DNA of 64,000 nt from NCBI GenBank assembly GCA_965662685.1, contig CBFIIQ010000001.1, positions 124,001 through 188,000 on the forward strand, written 5' to 3'. Below, one piece after another: positions 35,914-46,000 of the stretch. The stretch's first letter is position 1. Each line of letters opens with the position of its first letter. Below the pieces are notes generated by a model. It did no database searches and had not been told where the DNA came from. It saw nothing but the letters and a program-made list of their open reading frames with translations. The stretch is from Eutrophocola sp965662685 (GTDB lineage Bacteria; Pseudomonadota; Gammaproteobacteria; Pseudomonadales; Pseudohongiellaceae). Made by a program: the position numbers and the translations under genes.

Positions 35914-36411
35914 ATGAAAAAACTCACTGTAAGGAAGCTGACAAACAACTGGAAAACATCTCTGGTTATTTCACTTCTGGCATTAATCACTGCCTGTACG
36001 CCCATTGAAAGGCAACCCCGCATTGAACGAACCATGGGTGTAAGCGCCGGGCCGGAAAATGTCTTTAGCCAGCCTGTCAGCGAGATTGTTCCCGAGTTGG
36101 CCAACGCCGTTGCCACGGGTACAAACGGACGTGTTGGCAGTGAAATGGTGTTCTGGGGTTATCGCCTGCAAGATAACCGCGACGTTAACCTGTTTGCCTG
36201 TGCCATGCTGGACGATGTGGACTGTGATGAACGAATCAGTAAAATCTGTCCCACTGGTGGACAGGAGCAGGCGCGCGTTTATGAACCGGGTACCGTCAGA
36301 CATATCAATTGTCGCCCCATTGGCATAGCGGCACCGGGTGACCTGCTACCCAATTGTGAAGACTATGACAGGAGCTATGACCTCATGGTTGGTTTGATGC
36401 AATGTCAATAA
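35914..36411 (+). CDS. Orphan lipoprotein
   Basis: The 165 residues start with a lipoprotein signal (lipobox ITAC near residue 28). GAAGGAG precedes the ATG well. The mature part has five to six cysteines in a loose pattern (FACAMLDDVDCDERISKICP, then HINCRP and PNCEDYD), suggesting disulfides. I do not recognise a family. It is followed by a clear terminator, so it is a single-gene unit. Confidence 0.75.
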   Translation: MKKLTVRKLTNNWKTSLVISLLALITACTPIERQPRIERTMGVSAGPENVFSQPVSEIVPELANAVATGTNGRVGSEMVFWGYRLQDNRDVNLFACAMLDDVDCDERISKICPTGGQEQARVYEPGTVRHINCRPIGIAAPGDLLPNCEDYDRSYDLMVGLMQCQ

Positions 36412-36442
36412 TTATGGCTTGCACCTGGCCTTGGCGTGCCAA

Positions 36443-36483
36443 GGCCCTGAATCTATAGGCTTACTTCAGGGCCCGGGCTTTTT
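36443..36483 (+). terminator. Intrinsic terminator of the orphan lipoprotein gene
   Basis: The stem GGCCCTGAA (36443-36451) pairs with TTCAGGGCC (36465-36473) and a run of five T follows at 36479-36483. It starts 31 bases after the stop codon. The rest of the gap to 36711 holds nothing I can name. Confidence 0.8.
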
Positions 36484-36710
36484 GCAAGCCCTGAGGGGAC
36501 CTGGAATATCTCTCTTCAGCACAAAGTAGTCAATACCTTACCCTTCCTCCGCCCTTCTGCTTTTCACTGACTTTCACTTCACTCGTTATCATCCATACTA
36601 ATTTGTTTATTAACCCAGTCTATCGCCGGTTTTAATCTCAGCGGCAATATTGCAGGAATTATGGACATAGTTGGCTTACCTGTTTACCCTAGCTCTTCTC
36701 AATATAAAAA

Positions 36711-39188
36711 ATGAATAAACACCTAATGAAACCTGGCATCTTTCCAGTCCTGGGAAAGGGATTTCCAGTAATGCTTTGTCTGGCACTTAACACGCCAGCG
36801 CTTGCCAATGTGCAACTCACTGCCCAGCAAACTGCTGCCTTGAGTGGACTCTGTGATGGCACGGAAAGTGGCTTCGCGGCGACCAAATTCCAGCAAGGCG
36901 TACTGGTTTTTGGCGATGGAAAAACCGACCCGGCACACGAAGCCTTACCTGCCACTATTCAGGCCGATTCCTATGCTGAAGCCGGATTAATCCTGTGCCT
37001 TGACTACCAGGACACTGAAATTGACCAATGTGACTACTGGTTATTTGATGTACCCCGAGTCAGAGTGGATGTGCAGGCCCGACTTATTTCGGTGAGGTCC
37101 CCTGCAAACCCTATCAGTACCATGAGCATGGCGGGTCAGGAACCTCCCAATTGCAATCTGGCCGGCATAATTACCAGCAGGACCAGAAAGATCAGTGGTC
37201 AGGCACCTGATGCCTCTGCCCTGATGGACTTTCTCGAAACCAGCGGTGCCAATCTGCATGACTCAGACGGTGATGGCCTGAACAATTTGGTAGAAAATAT
37301 TACCGGAACAGATCCTCAGGTATTCGATGAAGCGGACGTCACTTCACTGATTACCATTAACGGCAGTTCCAGTCTGGAGGTAGTGGAGTCGGAAAGCGTG
37401 ACTCTGGCCCTCGATTTTGATCCCGGTAACTACAGCAATCAAAGTGCCGACTATAGCGTGTGGATCAATGCTGGTGATCAGGTCTTTTCCTATGTCCTTG
37501 GCAGCGGCTTTGAAGAAACCCCGCTGCCGCAAATCGCAGTCAGGGGCAAAGCCAAAAAATTCCGTAACTTTCCCTTAACCACCCTGCCCACCTTTGGCAG
37601 TGGTGATTATCAGTTGAATTTTTCCGTGGCTATCGATGGCGAAGTTATTACCAATTCCATTGCAGTATTGTCAGTAATAAGCAACGAGTGGGTTTTTGAG
37701 GAAGTCGCTTTACAGGCCGGCATCGATCATCAACATGGCTTTCTGCCGGAAGATGATGATCTGGCTGAAGAATTAACCTTACTGGTCTCGGGCGTTGCCG
37801 CCGGCGATTATGATAAGGATGGCTGGATAGATTTATATTTTACCCAGGGTGACATCGGCAAAAACCTGCTCTATCGAAATCTGGGTAATGGCTCCTTTAT
37901 AGAAGTAGCGGAAGAAGCTGGCGTGGATATTGCGCTCCCGGCAAACGTCATCGACGACGATAACCAGGCACAGAATTCCGGCGCTACCTTTGCCGATTAC
38001 GATGGCGATGGCTGGCTTGACCTGATGGTTAACGGGATCAACAAAACCACTCAACCGATACTCTTTCGCAACAACCAGGACGGCACCTTTTCTGATGTTA
38101 CGCAGATCGCCAATATCCCCATCATTTTTCAAAGCATGAGTTCAACGTTTGCCGACTATGACAAGGATGGTGATCTGGATTTTCTTATTACACACTGGAT
38201 GAGTAACGCGCAGGAAAACCGGCTGTTCAGGCAAAACGCGGACAATACCTTTACTGATGTTAGCAAGACTGCAGGACTTGAAGAAGTCATTACCAATGGC
38301 TTTACCGGCAACTTTGCCGATATTAACAGTGACGGTTGGCTGGACATTCTTATTGCCGCCGATTTTGGCACCAGCCAGGTCTTCATGAGTGATGGCGATG
38401 GCACCTTTACCACCGTTACCGGTCCCGAAATCACCGATGATTTTGGCATGGGTGCATCGGTGGGAGATTTTGACAATGACGGCGATCTGGACTGGTTTGT
38501 GACCAGTGTTTATGACTTCACCCTGGAAAACCCCGAAATCGATGGCAATCGTTTTTACAGTAATAATGGCGATGGTACCTTTACCGATATTACCGGAAAA
38601 ACCAGAACCCGGGATGGCGGCTGGGGCTGGGGCACCTGTTTTGCCGACTTCAATAACGACGGCTTTCTCGATCTGTTTCAAACCAACGGCTACACTGGAG
38701 ATCACAATCCCGAATTTGGCATCTTCCTGGAAGACCGATCGCGACTGTTTGTAAATTTGCAGGACGGCTCATTTACCAATCAGGCAGAGATCCGTGGTGT
38801 GGATGATACCCATCAGGGTCGGGGTGTTGTCTGTTTTGACTATGACCGCGATGGTGACATCGATATTCTGGTAGCCAATAACCGCAGCCGTCCGCGCTTG
38901 TATGAAAATCGCGGTCTCTATGGCCAGCATTGGCTTAATGTCAGACTGGAAGGCGAAGGGAAAAATACCGAGGCCATTGGCGCAAGGGTTTATCTCACCA
39001 ACAATGGCATAACCCAGATGCGGGAACTCAGAGCCGGCAGCAATTTCCTGTCCCAGGATCCTGTAGTTGCCCACTTTGGCCTGGACAATAAAACCATAGT
39101 AGAGGAATTACGGGTGGTGTGGCCATCCGGTAGCGAGCGCATATTCAAGGATGTAGAAGCCGATCAAACGCTGTATATCTCACCCTGA
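36711..39188 (+). CDS. Exported FG-GAP/VCBS repeat protein with ASPIC/UnbV domain
   Basis: This 825-residue protein has a Sec signal peptide (cleavage near PALANVQ). An early region with TSP3-like DSDGDGLNN (about residue 184) leads to seven FG-GAP/VCBS repeats from about residue 350 to 725, each with a calcium-binding loop of the type DYDKDGWID, DYDGDGWLD, DYDKDGDLD, DFDNDGDLD or DFNNDGFLD. The C-terminus is an ASPIC/UnbV domain (GARVYLTNNG, RELRAGSNFLSQDP, HFGLDNK, VVWPSG). This is the CRTAC1-like family, exported and calcium-bound, thought to act in adhesion or matrix binding. It converges with the haloperoxidase gene. Confidence 0.93.
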   Translation: MNKHLMKPGIFPVLGKGFPVMLCLALNTPALANVQLTAQQTAALSGLCDGTESGFAATKFQQGVLVFGDGKTDPAHEALPATIQADSYAEAGLILCLDYQDTEIDQCDYWLFDVPRVRVDVQARLISVRSPANPISTMSMAGQEPPNCNLAGIITSRTRKISGQAPDASALMDFLETSGANLHDSDGDGLNNLVENITGTDPQVFDEADVTSLITINGSSSLEVVESESVTLALDFDPGNYSNQSADYSVWINAGDQVFSYVLGSGFEETPLPQIAVRGKAKKFRNFPLTTLPTFGSGDYQLNFSVAIDGEVITNSIAVLSVISNEWVFEEVALQAGIDHQHGFLPEDDDLAEELTLLVSGVAAGDYDKDGWIDLYFTQGDIGKNLLYRNLGNGSFIEVAEEAGVDIALPANVIDDDNQAQNSGATFADYDGDGWLDLMVNGINKTTQPILFRNNQDGTFSDVTQIANIPIIFQSMSSTFADYDKDGDLDFLITHWMSNAQENRLFRQNADNTFTDVSKTAGLEEVITNGFTGNFADINSDGWLDILIAADFGTSQVFMSDGDGTFTTVTGPEITDDFGMGASVGDFDNDGDLDWFVTSVYDFTLENPEIDGNRFYSNNGDGTFTDITGKTRTRDGGWGWGTCFADFNNDGFLDLFQTNGYTGDHNPEFGIFLEDRSRLFVNLQDGSFTNQAEIRGVDDTHQGRGVVCFDYDRDGDIDILVANNRSRPRLYENRGLYGQHWLNVRLEGEGKNTEAIGARVYLTNNGITQMRELRAGSNFLSQDPVVAHFGLDNKTIVEELRVVWPSGSERIFKDVEADQTLYISP

Positions 39189-39214
39189 TGTTGTGACAGT
39201 TCACTCGCCGACAT

Positions 39215-41485
39215 TCAGGGATTGCCAGAAAAATAATCCTGAGCCATCTTATAGGCATCCTGGCCAATAGTGATTCCAATCAAACGCCCGGGAATATCAT
39301 CCATAGGTGGATGGATACCACCCCATATCCTGGAAAGACTGGTTTGGTCGGAAGCATCCTGATAAGTCGCCCACTGCAGTACCACATCCACCGAAGGGCC
39401 CTCTTCAAACACCAGGAATTCATTTTTTGGCGCGAGAAATTCACCCATACCACCGGGAAAATAAGGACTGCCAGTAAACAGCGTCATTACTTCAGCGGCC
39501 GCTCTGGAAAACGTACTATGTCCGGAGAGGTAGCCAGCGAATGGCGGCGAGACAAAGGTCGGGCGTTGATAGGGCCACCAGTTCTCCGCCAGGATCCAGC
39601 CAACGCCAGCATAATCGGATTCCGGGTCGTCAACAAAGTCCGGTCCACGCCATGTATAGAGCTTCAGTTTACCGACATGCTCATCGTTGTCTCCGGCCAG
39701 CGCATCGCCACTTTCCACCAGCTCGATCAGGCCATCCTCCAGTCCCATGCCCCGGGGATCATAATTAGGTAGCGAGGAGGATGTGCGCTGACCCAGCTCC
39801 GCCATATGGCGAATAGCTGACACCGGCCGCGAGGAATCGTAATAGCCCTTGATGCCCCAGGCAGTCACTGCCGAATCATGCATGGCGCCACCTAGCACCA
39901 GGTAACCTTTCACATCCCATTCCAGGTCACCGACAAATGCGCCACTGCCGGCAATTCGTTTCTCCAACAAGGGGTCATCTGTCACATGATTAAAAATAGT
40001 AAACCAGTGTCCGGGAGGAGTTTCCGAATCAGGGCCATCTGCCCAGAATTCTGCCAGTACCCGGGCATAGTCGCCTCTGGGAACCAGTTGTGGTTGATAA
40101 GGTTCACCGGTTACTGGATTCAACTCGCGTCCGGCAGAAGGGTCACCACCATTCGTCTGGTCAAAAAATTGAGTCATCTGATCCTGATTCACCGGATAGT
40201 CGTTCACCCGATCAAGGTTGCCGGAAGCTGCCGGTGAAATATCCCACAGCACACCATCATCGGGATCAAGATGGGAAGACCAGTGCACGACGGTCTCAAA
40301 ATTCCACTGGTAAATGCCTTGCTCATCTTCTTCTTTTAACAAGGCCTGGCTGCCGGGGTCGTGATAAACCTGCCACTGGGCACCATCACGCTGATAAGTG
40401 GTGCGGTCAGAATCTGAAAGGGCAAAGGGCAATACTGAACCCCACTCCGGACTGACAAACTCCGGCGTGGACTGGTTAAAGATATTGCCACTTTGATCCC
40501 GAAAAACCTCAAAGGAAAGCGGTTGCCAACGATCAGGATCACTCAGTGTGGTATTGCCGGCACGCTCGGGGAACATAGGATCATTGACTGGCTCATAAAC
40601 CAGGGAAGCATAATCGTTGGCCTCATTTGCCCCATCTGTCATGCCGTAGTTTATGACGCATTGCGCTATATGGTTACCCAATGCAGCAGCGGATCCCTGG
40701 CTATAGTTAGTAGACTCAAATTCGGCATCCAATCCCGACAACAACATCAGGTCTTGATAGATGCGCATGGCATTATCAGCATCCGGCGCCTTCGCAAAAC
40801 GGTGCTTAAGCAGTTGATAAGCAGCATAACTAATGGCTTTTCGCTGTGCTTCATGTTTGTTCTCGTCAGTACTGAAACCCGTAAAACTGCAGTTTGAACC
40901 GTGGAGATTCTGTCCCAACAAATAATTACTGGCCGCGCCCTGCTCTATTACAGCCCAGGCGTCATACATGGCAATAGCACTGTGAAAAAGATTGCGCGCA
41001 TGAACGGTGGGGCGCGCCAGATCTCCTCGAATACTTTCCAGCAAAGCGTCATTCCAGATCCGGGCCACAGAATGATCAAGATCATAACGCAGACGTCTCG
41101 CAGCAATAACAGAAAAAGTGTACTCATCGGTGGCTGAATCCAGAGATACATCCATGACCACATCAGCAAAAGCAGCGCCATTGGATAATTTGACCAGGGG
41201 TAATACAAGGCCTTGCTCATTATTAAAATAGGGCATCTTTACAAGATCATGAGCTACAGAACTATAGCTGCCAAGAATGAATTGTGGGCGGGTTGCTTCC
41301 GAATCAAAAGCCAGACAGACATCATAGATACTGTCATCTTTGCTCAACTGCATTGGGAAACACAATTGTCCACTGCCAAGATTAAACTCAGCTACGGCGA
41401 CCTCTCTTTCCTGTGCAGACAAGCTGCTACTCAACAATATACCGGCAAAAATAACTAGTGAAAATTTAAGGGTCTTGTTCAGCAT
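39215..41485 (-). CDS. Vanadium-dependent haloperoxidase-family protein, exported
   Basis: I start this at 41485 (756 residues), where a signal peptide begins (MLNKTLKFSL, cleavage near SSLSAQ); an in-frame extension to 41548 is possible. The PAP2/haloperoxidase C-terminal domain carries LSGHS, with the axial-site histidine, and SRIWGGIHPPMDD, which fits SR-x5-H-x3-D with the vanadate-ligating histidine. The early K-x6-RP motif is only partly matched (YQRP with no lysine at the expected place), so metal binding is uncertain. Family members oxidise halides with peroxide or act as phosphatases. The large N-terminal part has no family I recognise. Confidence 0.85.
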   Translation of the reverse strand: MLNKTLKFSLVIFAGILLSSSLSAQEREVAVAEFNLGSGQLCFPMQLSKDDSIYDVCLAFDSEATRPQFILGSYSSVAHDLVKMPYFNNEQGLVLPLVKLSNGAAFADVVMDVSLDSATDEYTFSVIAARRLRYDLDHSVARIWNDALLESIRGDLARPTVHARNLFHSAIAMYDAWAVIEQGAASNYLLGQNLHGSNCSFTGFSTDENKHEAQRKAISYAAYQLLKHRFAKAPDADNAMRIYQDLMLLSGLDAEFESTNYSQGSAAALGNHIAQCVINYGMTDGANEANDYASLVYEPVNDPMFPERAGNTTLSDPDRWQPLSFEVFRDQSGNIFNQSTPEFVSPEWGSVLPFALSDSDRTTYQRDGAQWQVYHDPGSQALLKEEDEQGIYQWNFETVVHWSSHLDPDDGVLWDISPAASGNLDRVNDYPVNQDQMTQFFDQTNGGDPSAGRELNPVTGEPYQPQLVPRGDYARVLAEFWADGPDSETPPGHWFTIFNHVTDDPLLEKRIAGSGAFVGDLEWDVKGYLVLGGAMHDSAVTAWGIKGYYDSSRPVSAIRHMAELGQRTSSSLPNYDPRGMGLEDGLIELVESGDALAGDNDEHVGKLKLYTWRGPDFVDDPESDYAGVGWILAENWWPYQRPTFVSPPFAGYLSGHSTFSRAAAEVMTLFTGSPYFPGGMGEFLAPKNEFLVFEEGPSVDVVLQWATYQDASDQTSLSRIWGGIHPPMDDIPGRLIGITIGQDAYKMAQDYFSGNP

Positions 41486-41550
41486 TACAGTTTCTAAAAG
41501 CTTCCTGATAATAATAAAATTTTCTGGCAAGCTTTTATTAAAAACCAACC

Positions 41551-41590
41551 ATTTTTATTTAATTTTTATTTAATTTTTATTTAATTTTTT
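41551..41590. repeat. 11-bp AT-rich tandem repeat in the haloperoxidase promoter region
   Basis: ATTTTTATTTA occurs three times head to tail from 41551 to 41583 with a partial fourth. It lies 65 bases upstream of the chosen haloperoxidase start. A very AT-rich stretch follows to 41730. It may include UP-element or silencing sequence. Confidence 0.9.
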
Positions 41591-41891
41591 GATTCATAGA
41601 CGAGATAGATATTGACAGATTCAGCGTTTAATTTCGTCCTTCCTGAAAAAATAATCGAAAAAGATCCGCGAAATTTTACGAAAAATGACTTGCAAGAAAA
41701 TGAATTATTCAAATTACTATATCCGAATAACTTATTAAAGCCTTACTAATTGCATGATTGAACTGAAAAAAGCGCTACTATATACTGATTTTCCGGATTT
41801 ATGGGCCTGCAAAGACCCACCTGGAATAGTAGGAACCATTTGCAGCAAAGCACAATCTATTCAACCAACTAACTTAATAAAGAATCTAAAC

Positions 41892-42503
41892 ATGACATCA
41901 CCCAGCTTACTGGTTAAAGGGTTGCTTCTGGCAATTCTTTCTTCTTACTGCCTGAGCGCTTTTACCCAGGAAACTGACTTTACCGATTGTCGATCAATTA
42001 ATGATCGTCAGGCGCGTTATGCCTGTTACGACCGTATCGAAGCCAGTGAAGACAGCGGTGTGGTTAAGCTGGATAGACCTGCCCCTCGCGCAAATCCTGA
42101 CAATTTACCCGTAGTCAGTTTACCTTCGAGAAACCGGGAGCCTGCCAGTGATATGCCAGCTACGAAAAACCAGCAGGTTGCTGAGCAGGACCCGGGCAAG
42201 GAAGAAATAGATGATTTTGGCCGAAACACGGATAGCGCCAATTCAAGAAATGCAACAAGGGTAGTAGAGGGCGATGAAGGTCAAAAGGAACTGATAGATA
42301 CTATTGCCTCAATCAGGCAGCTCGGCCAGGGTATGTCAGTAATCACCTTATCCAGCGGCCAGAAATGGCAACAGATGATCACCAAGCGCTATTTTTTGAA
42401 AGAAGGAGAAGAAGTCAGGATTTACCCAACCATCTGGGGCAATTCCTACCGTTTAACCTCAAAACGTTTGGGTGGTTTTATTCAGGTCAAACGCGTCAAT
42501 TAG
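41892..42503 (+). CDS. Small exported protein with CYD motif, unknown function
   Basis: The 203 residues start at the ATG 41892, giving a signal peptide (MTSPSLLVKGLLLAIL to SAFTQ); an in-frame extension to 41754 is not plausible. The mature N-terminus FTDCRSINDRQARYACYDRIE follows the C-x-x-I-x-D-x3-R-x3-CYD pattern seen at the start of many periplasmic proteins. A disordered Asp/Asn-rich middle (residues about 65-130) leads to a C-terminal beta segment, VITLSSGQKWQQM and EVRIYPTIWGNSYRLTS. I know no assigned function for this layout. It stands alone, with a 497-base gap before the TonB-dependent receptor. Confidence 0.75.
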   Translation: MTSPSLLVKGLLLAILSSYCLSAFTQETDFTDCRSINDRQARYACYDRIEASEDSGVVKLDRPAPRANPDNLPVVSLPSRNREPASDMPATKNQQVAEQDPGKEEIDDFGRNTDSANSRNATRVVEGDEGQKELIDTIASIRQLGQGMSVITLSSGQKWQQMITKRYFLKEGEEVRIYPTIWGNSYRLTSKRLGGFIQVKRVN

Positions 42504-42843
42504 CTGGAAGCTCCCGGTTTTTTCTGAAGCTGTTTGAAAAATTCATTATTTATATTTTTATCAACTATATCAATGGGTTATAATTTTTTTAGCAATTCTT
42601 AAAACTAATCATAATTAGCATATCTTGCCATAACCCAGCGATAAACGGCTTGCCGGGAGCAGTTTTCCAGCCCCGGTCAAACCAGTTTTTATGCAACATT
42701 CTCCAGACTGAACTGGACTGTTAAACCTGATCAAACCAAAAGCTTTCATCCTTTCTTAACATCCATCGTCAAGTGATTGATATCTCAATCTAATTTCCTT
42801 AAGGGTATTTCCCTAACATTAGGCCCGAATTGACCCTAATCAA

Positions 42844-42873
42844 TTGACTTTAAAAGGCTTGATGGCTTATGTT
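42844..42873 (+). promoter_or_regulatory. Candidate sigma-70 promoter for the receptor
   Basis: TTGACT at 42844-42849 and TATGTT at 42868-42873 are 18 bases apart. This puts transcription start about 120 bases upstream of the receptor ATG. The -10 box matches consensus at four of six positions, so this is a candidate only. Confidence 0.35.
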
Positions 42874-42954
42874 AGGCACTGCTGACACGTAGGAATTAGT
42901 TGTTGGCCTCATTTGAGGGGGTGAGCATCGTAGTTATTTCCTGCACTGTTCGGC

Positions 42955-42978
42955 ATTACTAAAATTAATTTTCGTAAT
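42955..42978. promoter_or_regulatory. AT-rich 24-bp dyad before the TonB-dependent receptor
   Basis: The near-perfect palindrome ATTAC-T-AAAATTAATTTT-C-GTAAT differs from full symmetry only at the two mirrored positions. It lies 23 bases before the receptor ATG and just upstream of the ribosome binding site. It could be a repressor operator or an mRNA hairpin. Confidence 0.6.
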
Positions 42979-43000
42979 CCTAATAATAAAGGGGAGAAAC

Positions 43001-46000
43001 ATGTCTAAGCATCCTTATCCAGGACGTTCCCTTCTGTCTGCATCTATTGCAACCGCGATCAGTGCCATGGCACTGACTGGTATTGCTACCAGTGCATATG
43101 CACAGGATGAAGAACTGGAAGAGATTGTCGTAACAGGTTCACGAATTGTTCGTCGTGACCTGGATTCGAACAGCCCAATTACTACCGTCGACAGGGCTGA
43201 CTTTGAAACACAGACTGGCTTGAACATTGAGTCTTATTTAAACCAGTTACCAGAATACAACCCTGCTAACTCACCTACCACGACACAGGGTGACGTTCAG
43301 ATCACTCCAGTGAACTCTGTAGGTATTGCCTCAATATCATTACGTGGTTTTGGTCCCAACCGAAGCCTGGTACTGGTAAATGGCAAACGTCCAACACCTA
43401 TCAATGCCTTGATGGTTACTGACGTAAATGGTGTGCCTTCCGCTCTGGTTGAGCGTGTTGAAACCATTACCGGCGGTGCTTCTGCGGTATACGGTGCTGA
43501 CGCCATTGGCGGTGTAACCAACTTCATTCTGCGCGATAACTTCGAAGGTTTCGAAGTTGATACCCAGTACGGTGTTCAGGATGCCAACGACGGTGAAGAA
43601 TACCGTATTGCTGCCATCATGGGCGGCAACTTCGCCGATGGCCGCGGTAACGTGGTAATGGGTCTGGAGAACTACAACAGGGCTGGCGCCTACCAGAGAA
43701 ACCGTGATCCTTATACGGATTTCTGGCAGGACCCACAAACAGCAGGTTCATTCTTCTTCCTGCAGGGTGTTAACTCCGGTGGGTTTATTGCTCCTAACAT
43801 GCCCAGTAAAGATGCGCTGAATGCGCTTTATGGTGGTCAAAACCCGCTGGCATGGTTCCAGGCATTTTCTCCCAATATCCCCAACATGAACTTCAACTCT
43901 GACGGAACAGTGTTTGTTTCCGGCAACGCCGTTGGTGAATCACGCGCTAACATCAGCACAAGTGCTCTGGATTATCAGAAACGTGTTGTAAACAACAACC
44001 AGGACGCAAGTGGCCAAACCACTAATGAAGTGCTGAAGTGGAATAACACGCAGGCTTTTGCTGCAGCACCCCAGGAACGCTGGTCTTTCTTTGCCTCTGG
44101 CAAGTTTGATCTGACGGATCGGGTCACCGCTTTTGCCCGAACCACCTTTGCGGAAAGCCAGACCGAAACAATTTTGTTTGGTACCAACGCTATCGGTGGT
44201 TGGGAAACTCATATTGGCTACAATCCAACAACAGACAGCCCGATTGATCCGACTCTGGATTATTCCGATCCGGCTGTACTGAGCGCGATTGCTGCCAATC
44301 CGGGTGCTTTCCCGAATCCAAGCTTCATTCCAACGGGTGCAGCTGGCGCACAATTCCCGGTACCGCCCGAGTTCGCCTTGATGCTGAATGCAAGACCAGA
44401 TCCTGCCGGTCGCTGGCAGCCCAACTGGAACCCCAATTTCAGTTTGCCACCACGAAGCACCTACAATACCAACGAGGTATGGCAGTTTGAGGCTGGACTG
44501 GACATCGATCTTCCGGTCAAAGACTGGACTGCCGAGCTTTATTATTCACACGGTCAGTCTGCCACCTACAACAACGCTGAAGGTAACCTGTCTCTGGCTC
44601 GCTACCGTACAGTCACCAACTACCCTGACTACGGTCGCGGTGCGTCTGGCACCGGTAACCAGTTTTATGCGGTTGGCTCAAACATCAATAATGCAGAAAT
44701 AATTCCAACCATTCGCCCGGCGTTTGGTGCTGGTGACTTCACTTGTGAATCCGGCTTTTATGACACCTTCTTCGGTGGCGACCAGAAGCTTTCACAAGAC
44801 TGTTTCGATGCGGTAAATGCGACGCTGCAGACCCGTACCCAGAATCAGCAGGACATTATTGAAATCAATATTCAGGGTTCACTGATTGAACTGCCTGCCG
44901 GTGAGGCTCGCTTCGCCGCTGGTTATCAGGATCGTGATAACGAAGCACAATTTATCCCTGATAACGTGCAGTCTTCCTTCTCCTTCGAAGATCAGGTGGT
45001 AGGGGTTTACCCAACGGGTTATCTGGATGCCAGCACCTCGGTGAAAGACTACTACGTTGAAGCCCTGGTCCCTGTCATTGCCGATGTTCCTGGCATAGAT
45101 ATGCTGGAACTGGAACTGGGTGCCCGTTTCTCTGACTACAACGAAGTGGATGAGGAAACCACCTGGAAAGCGCTGGCTAACTGGCAGATCAATGACTGGG
45201 CTCGAATCCGCGGTGGCTTTAACCGTGCAACCCGTGCGCCAAACCTGGGTGAGCTGTTCCTGAATCCTCAGGAAGTCTTCACTGGTGGTGGTAACTTCGG
45301 TGACCCATGCTCTCCTCGTGCCAACGCACCCTACGGTGCCGGTGGTAACACTTTCGCAGGCGATCCTATCCTTGGCGATAACGAGCAGCCTCCCGAGATT
45401 GCCTCTGGCCAGACTCAGGCCGGCGCAAACAGTGCCTACCTGATCTGTGAAGCCCTCATGGGTGGTCCCAATTCATTTGCTACCCAGCAGTACTACTACA
45501 ATGGTGATGACGTATCCAACCAGGGTGGTGGTGGCGGTTTCGCCTGGGTTCTTCAGCAGGGTAACCGTACATTGCAATCGGAAACAGCTGATACCTGGAC
45601 TGCAGGTGCAGTGATCAGATCTCCGTTTGATAATGCCTGGGCCCGTGGTCTGAATCTGTCTCTTGATTACTACAATGTAGAAATCACAGATGCGATTCTG
45701 TTGAACTCCATTGACCAATCAGCTTTTGGCTGTTTCGGCGCAGTACAGGTTAGTTCTGCAGCTGAAGCTGCTACACAGGCTGCCAGTGCGGCTTGTCAGC
45801 TGGTTCCACGTGATCAGCGAAATGGTGCAGCACTGAACACGCTGCTGTCCTACAGTAATAACGCCACTATCGAAACTTCCGGTTTGGACGTTGGCTTGAA
45901 CTGGTTTGGTGACCTGAATGAGTTGTTTGGTTTGACTGGTAATCTGGGTTTAAGCCTGAATGCCACCTTCCTGAATGACTACACCACCAAACAGTCCGCT

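Larger units (their letters stand above)
42504..43000. other. Long leader region upstream of the TonB-dependent receptor
   Basis: This 497-base gap holds a candidate promoter and an AT-rich dyad listed separately. ATTGAC occurs twice near 42829 and 42843. I see no RNA gene. The AAGGGGAG before the receptor ATG is a strong ribosome binding site. Confidence 0.5.
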
